This document shows, piece by piece, positions 6,881 to 14,989 of a DNA stretch of 64,000 nt. Both the position numbers and the translations under genes were made by a program. The notes under the pieces are model-generated. The model had not been told where the DNA came from. It saw only the letters and a list, made by a program, of their open reading frames with translations, and did not search any database. Source of the stretch: Desulfobacteraceae bacterium (GTDB taxonomy: Bacteria; Desulfobacterota; Desulfobacteria; Desulfobacterales; UBA5852); the NCBI GenBank assembly GCA_014237395.1, contig JABZFP010000029.1, forward strand, positions 114,537 to 178,536, in the 5' to 3' direction. Each line of letters starts with the position of its first letter. Position 1 is the stretch's first letter.

Positions 6881-8194
6881 ATGAAAAGATTGCTCCAGGT
6901 GACAGCAGTTATGATCGGTCTGGCCGTGCTGTGCGGTGTGTTGGCACCCACCGCAACATTCGCGGCCCAGGAAATCAAAATCGGCGTCATTTACCCGCTG
7001 ACCGGCGGGGCGGCCGCGGCCGGACGTGAATTGCGCGCCGGCGCCGAACTGGCGGCCCAGCTCTGCAATGAGGCCCGCAGCGACATCGACATGACCATGG
7101 CCAAGTCCGCCGGCATCCAGAGCATGGGCGGGGCCAAGATCACCCTGATCTTCAAGGATCACGAGGGCAACCCCACCCTGGGGGCCGACCTGGCTAAAAA
7201 GCTCATCCTGGACGACAAGGTGGACGGGATTCTGGGCTGCTACCACAGCTCTGTCACCAAGACCGTCAGCGCCGTGTGCGAGCAATACGGGGTGCCCATG
7301 ATCAACGGCTCCTCCACCTCCCCGGGGCTCACCGAGCGCGGCTTCAAGTGGTTCTGGCGCACCACGCCCCACGATCGCTGGTTCACCAAGGATCTCTTTG
7401 ATTTTCTGGTGGGGCTCAGCGAAGGCAAGGTCAAGGGGGTTCCGGCGGTGGACCGCGAAGAGATCAACCTGGTGGCCTCGGCCTGCGAAAACAGTGAATG
7501 GGGCTCATTCGTCTCCAAGGTCATCGAGGAGATGGCCGCCGAGTACAAATTCAAACTGCGCAAATCCCTGCTCTACTCGGACAAGTCCCCGGACCTTTCC
7601 AGCGAAGTCCGCTCCCTCAAGGCCTCCAAAGCCAGCGTGCTGCTGTTCGCCTCCTACACCTCGGACGCGATCCTGATGGTGAAAACCCTCAAAACCCAGA
7701 AAGTGCAGCCCAAGATCATCTGGGGCCAGGATGCCGGCTTCGACAAACCGGAATTCCGCAGCACGCTGGGGGATGCCATCGAAGGCATCCTGACCCGCTC
7801 GGTTTTTCTGCCGCAGGTGGTCCAGATCAAACCGTTGGCCGGCCAGGTCAACACCCTCTACAAAGCCAAAACCGGCAACGACTTAGGGGGCGCTTCGGCC
7901 CGGGCCTTTACCGGCCTGCAAGCCTGGATCCATGTGCTGGAGCTGGCGGGCTCGGCGGAACCGGCCGCCATCCAGAAAGCGGCCAATGCCATCGAAATCC
8001 CCGGGGAAGAACTCGTGGTGCCCTGGGCCGGTGTCAAATTCGCCAACACGGGCAACGAAATGGGGCAGAACGTCCTGGGGTCCGGCCTGATCGGCCAGTA
8101 CCAGAAGGGTGCGGACGGCCAGATCGGGGTCGAGATCGTCTACCCCTTCGACGTGGCCTCAGCGGATATGATCTATCCATTCCCGCAATGGTAG
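6881..8194 (+). CDS. livJ: Branched-chain amino acid type ABC transporter substrate-binding protein (LivJ/LivK family)
   Basis: 437-aa periplasmic binding protein. The signal peptide spans about residues 1-28 (ending FAA), followed by the family start EIKIGVIYPLTGGAAAAG. Later blocks include LGCYHSSVTKTVS and NGSSTSPGLTERG, typical of type I periplasmic binding folds of the LivJ/HAAT group. The ribosome site GGGAGG lies 7 bases before the ATG. It heads a liv cluster whose permease genes begin 1 kb downstream beyond repeats. The nearby 5-oxoprolinase genes hint at amino-acid or pyroglutamate use, but the ligand cannot be read from sequence. Confidence 0.88.
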   Translation: MKRLLQVTAVMIGLAVLCGVLAPTATFAAQEIKIGVIYPLTGGAAAAGRELRAGAELAAQLCNEARSDIDMTMAKSAGIQSMGGAKITLIFKDHEGNPTLGADLAKKLILDDKVDGILGCYHSSVTKTVSAVCEQYGVPMINGSSTSPGLTERGFKWFWRTTPHDRWFTKDLFDFLVGLSEGKVKGVPAVDREEINLVASACENSEWGSFVSKVIEEMAAEYKFKLRKSLLYSDKSPDLSSEVRSLKASKASVLLFASYTSDAILMVKTLKTQKVQPKIIWGQDAGFDKPEFRSTLGDAIEGILTRSVFLPQVVQIKPLAGQVNTLYKAKTGNDLGGASARAFTGLQAWIHVLELAGSAEPAAIQKAANAIEIPGEELVVPWAGVKFANTGNEMGQNVLGSGLIGQYQKGADGQIGVEIVYPFDVASADMIYPFPQW

Positions 8195-8204
8195 TCGTGC
8201 CCAA

Positions 8205-8330
8205 CCAGAAACGGCATCTTTCGGCCCAGGCCGGCGTTCTCGTAATTTTGAAATCCTCGACGTAGCCCACTGCGCCTGCGGTTTCAAAATTACTGCGGCC
8301 TTGGCCTGAATCGAAATCTACCATTTCTGG
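8205..8330. repeat. 126-bp long imperfect palindrome downstream of livJ
   Basis: Ends are CCAGAAACGG and CCATTTCTGG. Near the centre GTAATTTTGAAA (8242-8253) and TTTCAAAATTAC (8282-8293) pair perfectly, and CCCAGGCCGG pairs with CCTTGGCCTG between. It is DNA capable of a cruciform or an RNA hairpin of more than 40 bp. It looks like a mobile palindromic repeat, but no second copy is in the window. Confidence 0.75.
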
Positions 8331-8347
8331 AAGGACACGTGTCCGAA

Positions 8348-8386
8348 GGGCGACCGCGACCGACCTCTGATCAGCGGTCGCCCTTT
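8348..8386 (+). terminator. Probable terminator after livJ
   Basis: GGGCGACCGC (8348-8357) pairs perfectly with GCGGTCGCCC (8374-8383), followed by TTT. The T tail is short, so termination may be partial. Confidence 0.6.
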
Positions 8387-8489
8387 AGATCGAGAGTGTC
8401 TCTCGGTCGGCGAGAGAGGCTCCATGTTGTGACTTACAAGGTATAGCGCCACCGCGCTGGAGCTTTAAAAAAGTTGTGATGATGTTTCG

Positions 8490-8700
8490 CCGTTCCCCAT
8501 TGTCACGAGGCCGGCGCATCGTTGCACCGGACGAAACAGACGCGGCGGCTGTCTGAGCCCCGCAACCAGCGGGGCGAGTTCCGACGCGTCCGGCCGGTGC
8601 GGCGATGGGACGGCGCACCCGAAGGGCTCGTGACACGGGCGCTTTCTTTTGGTTCCGTTTTCTTGCGCGCGCAAGAAAATGAACGACGTTTTTAAGAGAT
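8490..8700 (+). repeat. ~190 bp structured repeat, copy 5 (best folded example)
   Basis: Nested stems are outer GTCACGAG (8502-8509) with CTCGTGAC (8627-8634) and CATCGTTGCACCGG (8517-8530) with CCGGTGCGGCGATG (8594-8607). Inside these, GACGCG (8539-8544) pairs with CGCGTC (8585-8590) and GCCCCGC (8557-8563) with GCGGGGC (8569-8575). A separate 22-nt perfect palindrome follows at 8658-8679, then GAACGACGTTTTTAAGAG. Other copies change bases but preserve these stems. Confidence 0.88.
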
Positions 8701-8739
8701 ACAACCGAATGCTGGTGGTTTCGTAAAAAACCTTTGCGC

Positions 8740-8811
8740 TGTCATTCCAGTGAAAGCCGGAATCTAATTATCTCAAGGTGTTATAGATTCCAGATCAAGT
8801 CCGGAATGATA
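8740..8811. repeat. Dispersed GTCAT..GGAATGA palindromic repeat, copy c
   Basis: Starts TGTCATTCCAGTGAAAGCCG and ends GATCAAGTCCGGAATGATAG. It lies in the 150 bp between structured repeats 5 and 6. Confidence 0.7.
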
Positions 8812-8851
8812 GCTAAAAGACTTCTTACGGGACCATCAAGGTTTTTTCTTA

Positions 8852-9048
8852 GTTCCCTTTGTTCCGCGCCGAGCATCGACGATGCGGACGTAAGAAAGCG
8901 CGCGGACTGTCTGAGCCCGCCGACAGGCGGGTGAGTTTCCGCGTGCTCCGGCCGTAGCGACGACGCGCAGGATAAAGCGGGACACGGGCGCTTTCTTTTG
9001 GTTCCGTTTTCTTGTGCGAACAAGAAAATGAACGACGTTTTTAAGGGT
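8852..9048 (+). repeat. ~190 bp structured repeat, copy 6
   Basis: Outer stem GTTCCGC/GCGGGAC, inner hairpin CCCGCC-gaca-GGCGGG, terminal hairpin TTTTCTTGT-gcga-ACAAGAAAA. It is followed by GAACGACGTTTTTAAGGG, as in copy 5. It lies in the livJ-livH gap in the transcribed orientation. Confidence 0.85.
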
Positions 9049-9186
9049 AAAACGATACGACCGAAGGCTGGTGGTTTTGTAAAAAGCCTTTCCGCCATCA
9101 TGCCGGCCCCCGGATCGCACGACCCTCTCAGGACCCTCCACCAGCGTGGTGGCGGCCTTAAATAAAAGCGAAGTACAGAGGCCTTC

Positions 9187-10101
9187 ATGGAAATTATTGC
9201 CAGTTCACTCGCCGCCGGCCTGCTCTTCGGGATGGTGCTCGCACTGGTGGCGCTGGGGCTCACGATCATCTTCGGGGTCATGGACATCATCAACTTCGCC
9301 CACGGTGAATTCCTGATGATCGGCATGTACACGGCCCTGCTGACGGCGCAGGCCCTGGGGATCGACCCGTTGCTGACCCTGCCGCTGGCGGCCCTGGTGG
9401 GTTTTCTGCTGGGGGTCGCCTGTTACAAAGGGTTTATCAGTTATATCCTGCGGGGTCCCATGATTGCCCAGCTGCTGGGCACTTTCGGGCTGATGCTGCT
9501 GCTGCGCAACATTGCACTGCTCGTTTTCGGTTCCGAGGACCGTGCCGTTCACCAGGGCCTGCTGGTGAACAAAAGCTTCGATATCGGCCTGGGAATCATC
9601 ATTCCGGCCACCAAGCTGGCCGGGGCCGGCCTCTCGGTAGTGGCCTTCGTGGCTGTCTGGCTGCTCATGCACAAGACCCGCATGGGCAAGGCCCTGACCG
9701 CCACGGCCCTGAACCCCCAGGGCGCGCGTTACATGGGAATTTCCACCGAGAAGATGAACGCCCTGGCCTGGGGCATCGGTGCGGGCACGGTCACCATGGC
9801 CGGCGCCCTGATCGTGAATTTCTGGCCGGTCAATCCCTACGTCGGGCTGCTGTTTACCATGATCGCCTTTACGATCGTCGCCCTGGGCGGCTTCGGCAGC
9901 GTGCCCGGGGCCTTTTTCGCCGCCCTGGTGGTGGGCCTGATCACCGAAATTCCCGGTTTCTGGGATTTTCTGACCTACACCCTGGAATGGGACTGGATGT
10001 TCGACGTGCCCATGACATCCTTTAAGTACATGTGGATCTACGTGGCATATTTCATCATCATGGTGGTGCGACCCAGGGGGCTCTTCGGATGGAAGCACTA
10101 A
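9187..10101 (+). CDS. livH: Branched-chain amino acid ABC transporter permease LivH
   Basis: 304-aa inner-membrane permease of the LivH class. The opening SLAAGLLFGMVLALVALGL is followed by the strongly conserved IIFGVMDIINFAHGEF. The later IVALGGFGSVPGA segment contacts the ATPases. Several hydrophobic spans cover the whole length. AGAGG lies 9 bases before the ATG. Its last 13 bases overlap livM, so the two are translationally coupled. It is separated from livJ by 990 bp of repeats. Confidence 0.92.
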   Translation: MEIIASSLAAGLLFGMVLALVALGLTIIFGVMDIINFAHGEFLMIGMYTALLTAQALGIDPLLTLPLAALVGFLLGVACYKGFISYILRGPMIAQLLGTFGLMLLLRNIALLVFGSEDRAVHQGLLVNKSFDIGLGIIIPATKLAGAGLSVVAFVAVWLLMHKTRMGKALTATALNPQGARYMGISTEKMNALAWGIGAGTVTMAGALIVNFWPVNPYVGLLFTMIAFTIVALGGFGSVPGAFFAALVVGLITEIPGFWDFLTYTLEWDWMFDVPMTSFKYMWIYVAYFIIMVVRPRGLFGWKH

Positions 10102-11096
10102 AAAACGCCTTCGACTTCTCGGATCAGCCGCGCCTGGATATGACCATCGCCGGGGCCGTCGGTACGCTGTTCCTGATCTTCCCGCTGCTGCCTCTTTCCG
10201 CCTTTGCCCTGGCCACCATGATCCAGTTCTTTATTTTCTCGCTCTATGGCATGGGCTGGAACACCATTGGCGGCTACGGCGGCCAGGTGGATCTGGGCAA
10301 AGCCCAGTACGTCGGCATCGGGGCGTACACCACCGCTGTTCTCCTGATCCGCTGGGACATCCCCTTCTGGTTTTCGATGCCCATTGGGGTGGTGTTCGCG
10401 GTAACCTGGTCGTTTATCATCGGCTACCCGCTCTTCCGCTTGAAGGGCCATTACTTCGCCATCGCCACCATCGCCACCTCGCTGGTGCTGAAGGATCTCT
10501 TCGAAGTCTGGGAGTTTGTGGGCGCCGCCCGCGGCCTGGAAATATCGCCCATCGAATATGTGCCCCCGGATTTCCTGCGTCTGATCTTCAAGGAAGATAT
10601 CTACTACTACTATGTGATCTTTGTCTTCTTTTTGGCCGGCCTCCTGTTCCTCAACTGGTTCCGCAAATCGCGGTTAGGCTACCAGCTGCGGGCCATCAAG
10701 GACAACGAGGACGTGGCCCGCTCGCTGGGGATCAACGTTCACTGGGCCAAAATCAAAACCTACGCCATCGCCACGGCCTACGTCAGCGTGGTGGGGTCCT
10801 TTCACGCCTGCTACATCAAGGCCATCGAGCCGGAAGACACCATGAGCCTGGACATCTCCATCCTGATCGCCCTCATGGCCATGCTGGGCGGGGCCGGCAG
10901 CCTGTGGGGACCCATCATCGGCGCCGGCATACTGATCCCCCTCAAAAGCTACCTGAAGGAATGGCTGGGCGGTATGTCCGGCCTGGCCGGCATGGACCTG
11001 ATCCTGTATGCCGTCATCATCATGGTGATTTCGGCCAAGGAACCGCGGGGGGTGTGGGGCATCGTGGAACGGATACGGCGAAGGAAACGAACCTGA
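10089..11096 (+). CDS. livM: Branched-chain amino acid ABC transporter permease LivM
   Basis: 335-aa permease partner of LivH. Conserved blocks include GWNTIGGYGGQVDLGKAQYV, KSRLGYQLRAIKDNEDVARS and GAGSLWGPIIGA, all diagnostic for LivM. The ATG at 10089 lies inside the end of livH, with AGGGGG upstream. It overlaps livG by one base (TGATG). It forms the membrane channel with LivH and is energised by LivG and LivF. Confidence 0.92.
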   Translation: MEALKNAFDFSDQPRLDMTIAGAVGTLFLIFPLLPLSAFALATMIQFFIFSLYGMGWNTIGGYGGQVDLGKAQYVGIGAYTTAVLLIRWDIPFWFSMPIGVVFAVTWSFIIGYPLFRLKGHYFAIATIATSLVLKDLFEVWEFVGAARGLEISPIEYVPPDFLRLIFKEDIYYYYVIFVFFLAGLLFLNWFRKSRLGYQLRAIKDNEDVARSLGINVHWAKIKTYAIATAYVSVVGSFHACYIKAIEPEDTMSLDISILIALMAMLGGAGSLWGPIIGAGILIPLKSYLKEWLGGMSGLAGMDLILYAVIIMVISAKEPRGVWGIVERIRRRKRT

Positions 11097-11842
11097 TGGC
11101 GTTACTGGAAGTCGACAACCTGGTTAAAGATTTCGGCGGCCTGCGGGCCAACGACGGCATCTCCTTCCAACTGGAGCCGGGCGAACTGCTGGGCCTGATC
11201 GGCCCCAATGGTGCGGGCAAGACCACCCTCTTCAACTGTATTGCCGGCAAACACCCGGTGACCTCCGGAAAGATCGTCTTCGACGGCGAAGATATCACGG
11301 CCCTCCGGGCCCCCGAGGTGGCCCGCCGCGGCCTGGCCCGCACCTTCCAGGTCTATGCCGCCAGCGGCGACCTGACCGTGCGCGAAAACGTGATGGTGGG
11401 TTGCTTCATGCGCACCCCCTCCCGCCGCAAGGCCGGGGAGAAGGCCGACACCATTCTGGCCGACCTGAACCTCATGGCCGCCGCCGACCAGCATGTCAGT
11501 GAACTGCCGGTGGCCGCCCAGAAAAAGGTGACCATGGCCACTGCATTGGGAACCCAACCCAAACTGCTGCTGCTGGACGAAGTGGCCGCCGGACTCAACC
11601 CGGGCGAGATCGAGGAAATCATGGCCAGCATCCGGCATATCCACCACCAGCTGGGGGTGACCGTTATCCTGATCGAACACGTCATGGAACTGGTCATGCG
11701 GACCAGCGATCGGTTGATCGTTCTCGATTACGGCCGCAAGATCGCCGAGGGCTTGCCTGACGAGATCGCCCGCGATCCGCAGGTGATCAAAGCCTATCTG
11801 GGCGATCGCTACGTCAAGGAACACGGCGGGGAGGTGGGATAG
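11096..11842 (+). CDS. livG: Branched-chain amino acid ABC transporter ATPase LivG, unusual signature motif
   Basis: 248-aa ABC ATPase. It has Walker A GPNGAGKTT, Walker B LLLLDEVAAGLN and switch histidine IEHVMELVM, with the family phrase RRGLARTFQ. The ABC signature, usually LSxGQ, reads LPVAAQKK here, so it lacks the Ser and Gly that contact ATP across the dimer. Some liv-type ATPases have degenerate signatures, and the partner LivF has a canonical one. The ATG at 11096 overlaps the livM stop and begins at MALLEVDNL. Confidence 0.9.
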   Translation: MALLEVDNLVKDFGGLRANDGISFQLEPGELLGLIGPNGAGKTTLFNCIAGKHPVTSGKIVFDGEDITALRAPEVARRGLARTFQVYAASGDLTVRENVMVGCFMRTPSRRKAGEKADTILADLNLMAAADQHVSELPVAAQKKVTMATALGTQPKLLLLDEVAAGLNPGEIEEIMASIRHIHHQLGVTVILIEHVMELVMRTSDRLIVLDYGRKIAEGLPDEIARDPQVIKAYLGDRYVKEHGGEVG

Positions 11843-11845
11843 ACC

Positions 11846-12562
11846 ATGAGCACCCGCATTCTCGACATCGAAGACCTCAAGGTGCGTTATTCCGGCCTGC
11901 CCGTGCTGCAGGGGATTTCGCTGCACGTGGATGCCGGCGAGACCGTGAGTGTCCTGGGCGCCAACGGGGCCGGCAAATCCACCCTGCTGCGCGCCGTCAT
12001 GGGCGCCCAGCCGGCTTTCGAGGGACACATCCGCTTCGAGGGACGCGAAATCCAGCAATTGCACACGGCCGACATCGTGCGCCTCGGCATCGTTTACGTG
12101 CCTGAAGAAAAGATGCTGTTCAGCCCCATCACCGTCGAGGAAAACCTTCTGATCGGGGCCTATGTCCTGAACGACGAGGCGCGCATCCGCACCAATCTCG
12201 ACTTCGTCTACCGGCTCTTTCCACGGCTCAAAGAACGCCGGCAGCAGGCCGCCTCCACGCTCTCCGGCGGCGAGCAGCAGATGGTCGCCATCGGCCGGGG
12301 GCTCATGTCCAACCCCAAAATCCTGATGCTGGACGAACCCTCTTTAGGGCTGGCACCGGTTCTGGTGGATGAGGTCCTGGACACCGTGCGCAAGCTCAAG
12401 GAAGAGGGCATGACCATCCTGCTGGTGGAGCAGAACGTGCGTGAAGCCCTCGATCTGGCCGACCGGGGCTATATCCTGCAGACGGGACGCATCGTCGGGG
12501 AAGGCACAGGCGTGGAGCTGATGGCCAGCGATCAGGTCAAATCCGCTTTTCTGGGACTCTGA
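11846..12562 (+). CDS. livF: Branched-chain amino acid ABC transporter ATPase LivF
   Basis: 238-aa ABC ATPase with Walker A GANGAGKST, signature LSGGEQQM, Walker B LMLDEPSLGL and EQNVREAL. It begins three bases after livG and completes the livHMGF set. It is convergent with the flavodoxin-like gene, 28 bases away. With a complete signature it may provide the dominant hydrolysis site of the LivGF pair. Confidence 0.92.
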   Translation: MSTRILDIEDLKVRYSGLPVLQGISLHVDAGETVSVLGANGAGKSTLLRAVMGAQPAFEGHIRFEGREIQQLHTADIVRLGIVYVPEEKMLFSPITVEENLLIGAYVLNDEARIRTNLDFVYRLFPRLKERRQQAASTLSGGEQQMVAIGRGLMSNPKILMLDEPSLGLAPVLVDEVLDTVRKLKEEGMTILLVEQNVREALDLADRGYILQTGRIVGEGTGVELMASDQVKSAFLGL

Positions 12563-12590
12563 GAAGTGGTGATGTCACAAGCCCCCAACA

Positions 12591-13067
12591 TCAAACGGTT
12601 TTGAGAGACGCCGCAAAGGCCCTGGCGTCAGCTATATCGTCTTCGTTGGGCCGTCCCCGGCTGATCTGGAGCCACTTGAACAACGGCTGTCGGTCGTGGC
12701 CGGGGCAATGCCACTTACCAATCAGATCGACGTGGTATTGCGCCAATTTTTTAGCCAGTTCAGACTGGAAAAAATCGGCCAATACCCGGCCCCGCCACCC
12801 GCTGGTGCTGAAAATGAACACCCGGCAGCCATCGGGTATCTTGGCGGCCAAGTCGACAATCCGGCGCTCCAGGCGCAACCAGTAAACCCCCGACCCCAGG
12901 CCGATCAGAGAACGACCGCGCAGCTGATAGTCTTTCAACTGCTCGATGGAAACAAGCTCGGCGGCCAGGGGGCTTGCCATGGCTTCAGCCACCCGCCGGG
13001 TATTGTCCGTTTGCGAGCAGTAGACGATCAGGGGGGTGTTGCGCCGATTTTTAGAACGGCTGGCCAT
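12591..13067 (-). CDS. Flavodoxin-like protein
   Basis: 158-aa soluble protein. LIVYCSQTDNTRRVAEAM (residues about 13-30) matches the flavodoxin phosphate-binding start (S/T-x-T-x-N-T). GLGSGVYWLR and FIFSTSGWRG follow in the positions of the flavin-contacting loops. It probably binds FMN and carries electrons or acts as a small NAD(P)H-dependent reductase. It is convergent with livF and is followed on its upstream side by a long palindrome. Partner unknown. Confidence 0.75.
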   Translation of the reverse strand: MASRSKNRRNTPLIVYCSQTDNTRRVAEAMASPLAAELVSIEQLKDYQLRGRSLIGLGSGVYWLRLERRIVDLAAKIPDGCRVFIFSTSGWRGRVLADFFQSELAKKLAQYHVDLIGKWHCPGHDRQPLFKWLQISRGRPNEDDIADARAFAASLKTV

Positions 13068-13210
13068 GAGGGTTCGATCCCGGATATTTCATGAAATTTT
13101 TCCTACGGGCTATATATAAAATAGAAATTCAATCTGTTGGTTCTAATTTTGATCATGGTACCTGCGGTACAATTTGTCCCTGACATCTCGTGCCGGAGAT
13201 CGTCGGAAAG

Positions 13211-13329
13211 ATTTCACCCTTCGGGCGCTCCCTGATGTGCTCATTGACTGCGTTATCAAGGGTTCGCAGTAGTTCACTACGGCTTCACCCTTGAATGCCT
13301 TGTCACTGAACACATCAGGGGCGTGAAAT
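13211..13329. repeat. 119-bp long imperfect palindrome between flavodoxin and pxpC
   Basis: Arms: ATTTCAC (13211-13217) with GTGAAAT (13323-13329), CCCTGATGTG (13230-13239) with CACATCAGGG (13311-13320), and CAAGGGT (13257-13263) with ACCCTTG (13287-13293). The centre is GTAGTTCACTAC (13269-13280). It differs in sequence from the palindrome at 8205-8330 but has the same architecture. The whole 291 bp gap has no gene. Confidence 0.75.
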
Positions 13330-13358
13330 ATCCGGGTTAACGGTTTTCAGAACCGTCT

Positions 13359-14321
13359 TCAATCCGAAAAATTCCCCCGCACCCAATCCACCGCGGCTTC
13401 CACGCGCCGCAGAAGATCCAGTGCCGAAGAAAGATCCGTCTCCTGGAAGCGCACCGTATCGCCCGGCGCCAGCTGTCCCAGCAGGGGCAGGTCGGCGGCG
13501 ATGACCACCGCGATCTTGCGGTAGCCGCCGGTAACGGTTTCGTTCAGCAAAATGATCGGCTTGCCATCCCCCGGGATCTGGATGGCGCCACAGAGAATGC
13601 CCTCGGAAAGGATCGAGTCGGGCGCACCGGCCTCTTTTCCAATGGTCGGGCCTTCCAGGCGTACGCCCGTGCGGTCCGACTTGCCGCTGACCGTGTAGGC
13701 GACTTCATAAAACTGCAGGCGGCTTGTTTCGGGGAACTGGTCGTGCTGGGGCCCGGGAATCACCCGCAGCACCCACTCCGAAACCGGAAGCGCTTTAAGG
13801 GCATCCGGTATCGACCGGCCGGCACAGGCCAGATAATGCCCCGGCCGGCAACCCGTCAACCGATCGCCGGCGCGCAGCATACGGCCGTCAAATCCGCCAA
13901 ACCCGGCGCCGATATTGGTGGACCGGCTGCCCATGACCGCCGGGATGTGGAGGCCACCACCCACCGACAGGTAAGCCCGGCAGCCGCACACCGGCGACGG
14001 GAGGTCGAGGATATCGCCCGGCGCCGCTTTTAAAGCAGTCCACATCGGCAGCGCACGGCCATTCAGCGACGGCTGCAGATCGGCGCCGGTCACCGCGAAG
14101 ACGGTTTCCGTCAGAAACCGGGCCTGGAATCCCATCAGGGTGATCTCGATCGCCGCGGCGTTTTCCAAGTTGCCGACGAGCAGGTTGCCGATCCGGCAGG
14201 CATAGCTGTCCGCCGCGCCGCTGGGCGCGACACCGATCTCACCAAAGCCCTGCCGTCCGGCATCCTGAATCGATGCCAGGATACCAGGCGTGATGATTTC
14301 CAGGAGATCTACAGCGGCCAC
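13359..14321 (-). CDS. pxpC: 5-oxoprolinase subunit PxpC
   Basis: 320-aa protein of the biotin-dependent carboxyltransferase/urea-amidolyase-like family. The opening IITPGILASIQDAGRQGFGEIGV and the block GRSTNIGAGFGGFDGRML are family hallmarks (SRSTNIGAGFGG here). With PxpA and PxpB it hydrolyses 5-oxoproline (pyroglutamate) to glutamate using ATP, in the cytoplasm. Its start overlaps the end of pxpB by 13 bases. Proximity to the liv transporter may mean co-use, but the strands differ. Confidence 0.88.
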   Translation of the reverse strand: MAAVDLLEIITPGILASIQDAGRQGFGEIGVAPSGAADSYACRIGNLLVGNLENAAAIEITLMGFQARFLTETVFAVTGADLQPSLNGRALPMWTALKAAPGDILDLPSPVCGCRAYLSVGGGLHIPAVMGSRSTNIGAGFGGFDGRMLRAGDRLTGCRPGHYLACAGRSIPDALKALPVSEWVLRVIPGPQHDQFPETSRLQFYEVAYTVSGKSDRTGVRLEGPTIGKEAGAPDSILSEGILCGAIQIPGDGKPIILLNETVTGGYRKIAVVIAADLPLLGQLAPGDTVRFQETDLSSALDLLRRVEAAVDWVRGNFSD

Positions 14322-14986
14322 TGGGCGGCCTCCTCGCCGGTGATGGGGGTAAAGCGCACGGCGTCACCCATGGTGAGAAAAGAAGGGGTTTCCTTGCGGG
14401 GGTCAAAAAGCGCCACCGGCGTGCGGCCGATGATCTGCCATCCCCCCGGGCTGACAGCCGGATAAATCCCGGTCTGGCGCTGGGCGATAGCCACCGAGCC
14501 CTTGGGAATGTGGGTACGCGGGGTGTCCCGCCGCGGCGTATCGAGGGCTTCCGGCAGCTCGCCCATGTAAGGGAAACCGGGGGTAAACCCAATCATGTAG
14601 ACCCGGTAGACGGTGCCGGTATGCAACCCGATCACCGCTTCGCGCGACAGGCCGTGGTGGGCCGCCACGGCATCGAGATCCGGACCGGCCTCCCCGCCGT
14701 AAACCACCGGGATTTCGACCACCGCGCGATCTTCGGTCGGGCCGGCATCTTCGAAATCACACAGCCCGATGATCTGCCGCTTAAGCGCTTCCGGCGATGC
14801 CTGCAACGGATCAAACACCACCAGCAGGGACGCATAGGCGGGAACGGTTTCTACCACGCCATGAGGCCTTTCGCGGGCGATTATCCGGTGAAGCTGTTTG
14901 ACACGGCGGTTGACCGCCGGATCGATACCGCGGCCCAACTCGACCAGCAGCCCGCGATCGCCAAGATGTCGAATCATCGGCGGCAT
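14309..14986 (-). CDS. pxpB: 5-oxoprolinase subunit PxpB (KipI family)
   Basis: 225-aa cytoplasmic protein. It begins MIRHLGDRGLLVELG after a short lead and contains IGFTPGFPYMGELP, RRDTPRTHIPKGSVAIA and YPAVSPGGWQIIG, all typical of the KipI/PxpB family. It lies 3 bases after pxpA and overlaps pxpC, forming a tight pxpA-pxpB-pxpC unit. Acts with PxpA and PxpC in pyroglutamate opening. Confidence 0.9.
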   Translation of the reverse strand: MPPMIRHLGDRGLLVELGRGIDPAVNRRVKQLHRIIARERPHGVVETVPAYASLLVVFDPLQASPEALKRQIIGLCDFEDAGPTEDRAVVEIPVVYGGEAGPDLDAVAAHHGLSREAVIGLHTGTVYRVYMIGFTPGFPYMGELPEALDTPRRDTPRTHIPKGSVAIAQRQTGIYPAVSPGGWQIIGRTPVALFDPRKETPSFLTMGDAVRFTPITGEEAAQWPL

Positions 14987-14989
14987 CGC

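Noticed and set aside
3716..9048. CRISPR array
   Set aside because: The repeats are long, irregularly spaced and structured, with no uniform spacers and no cas genes.
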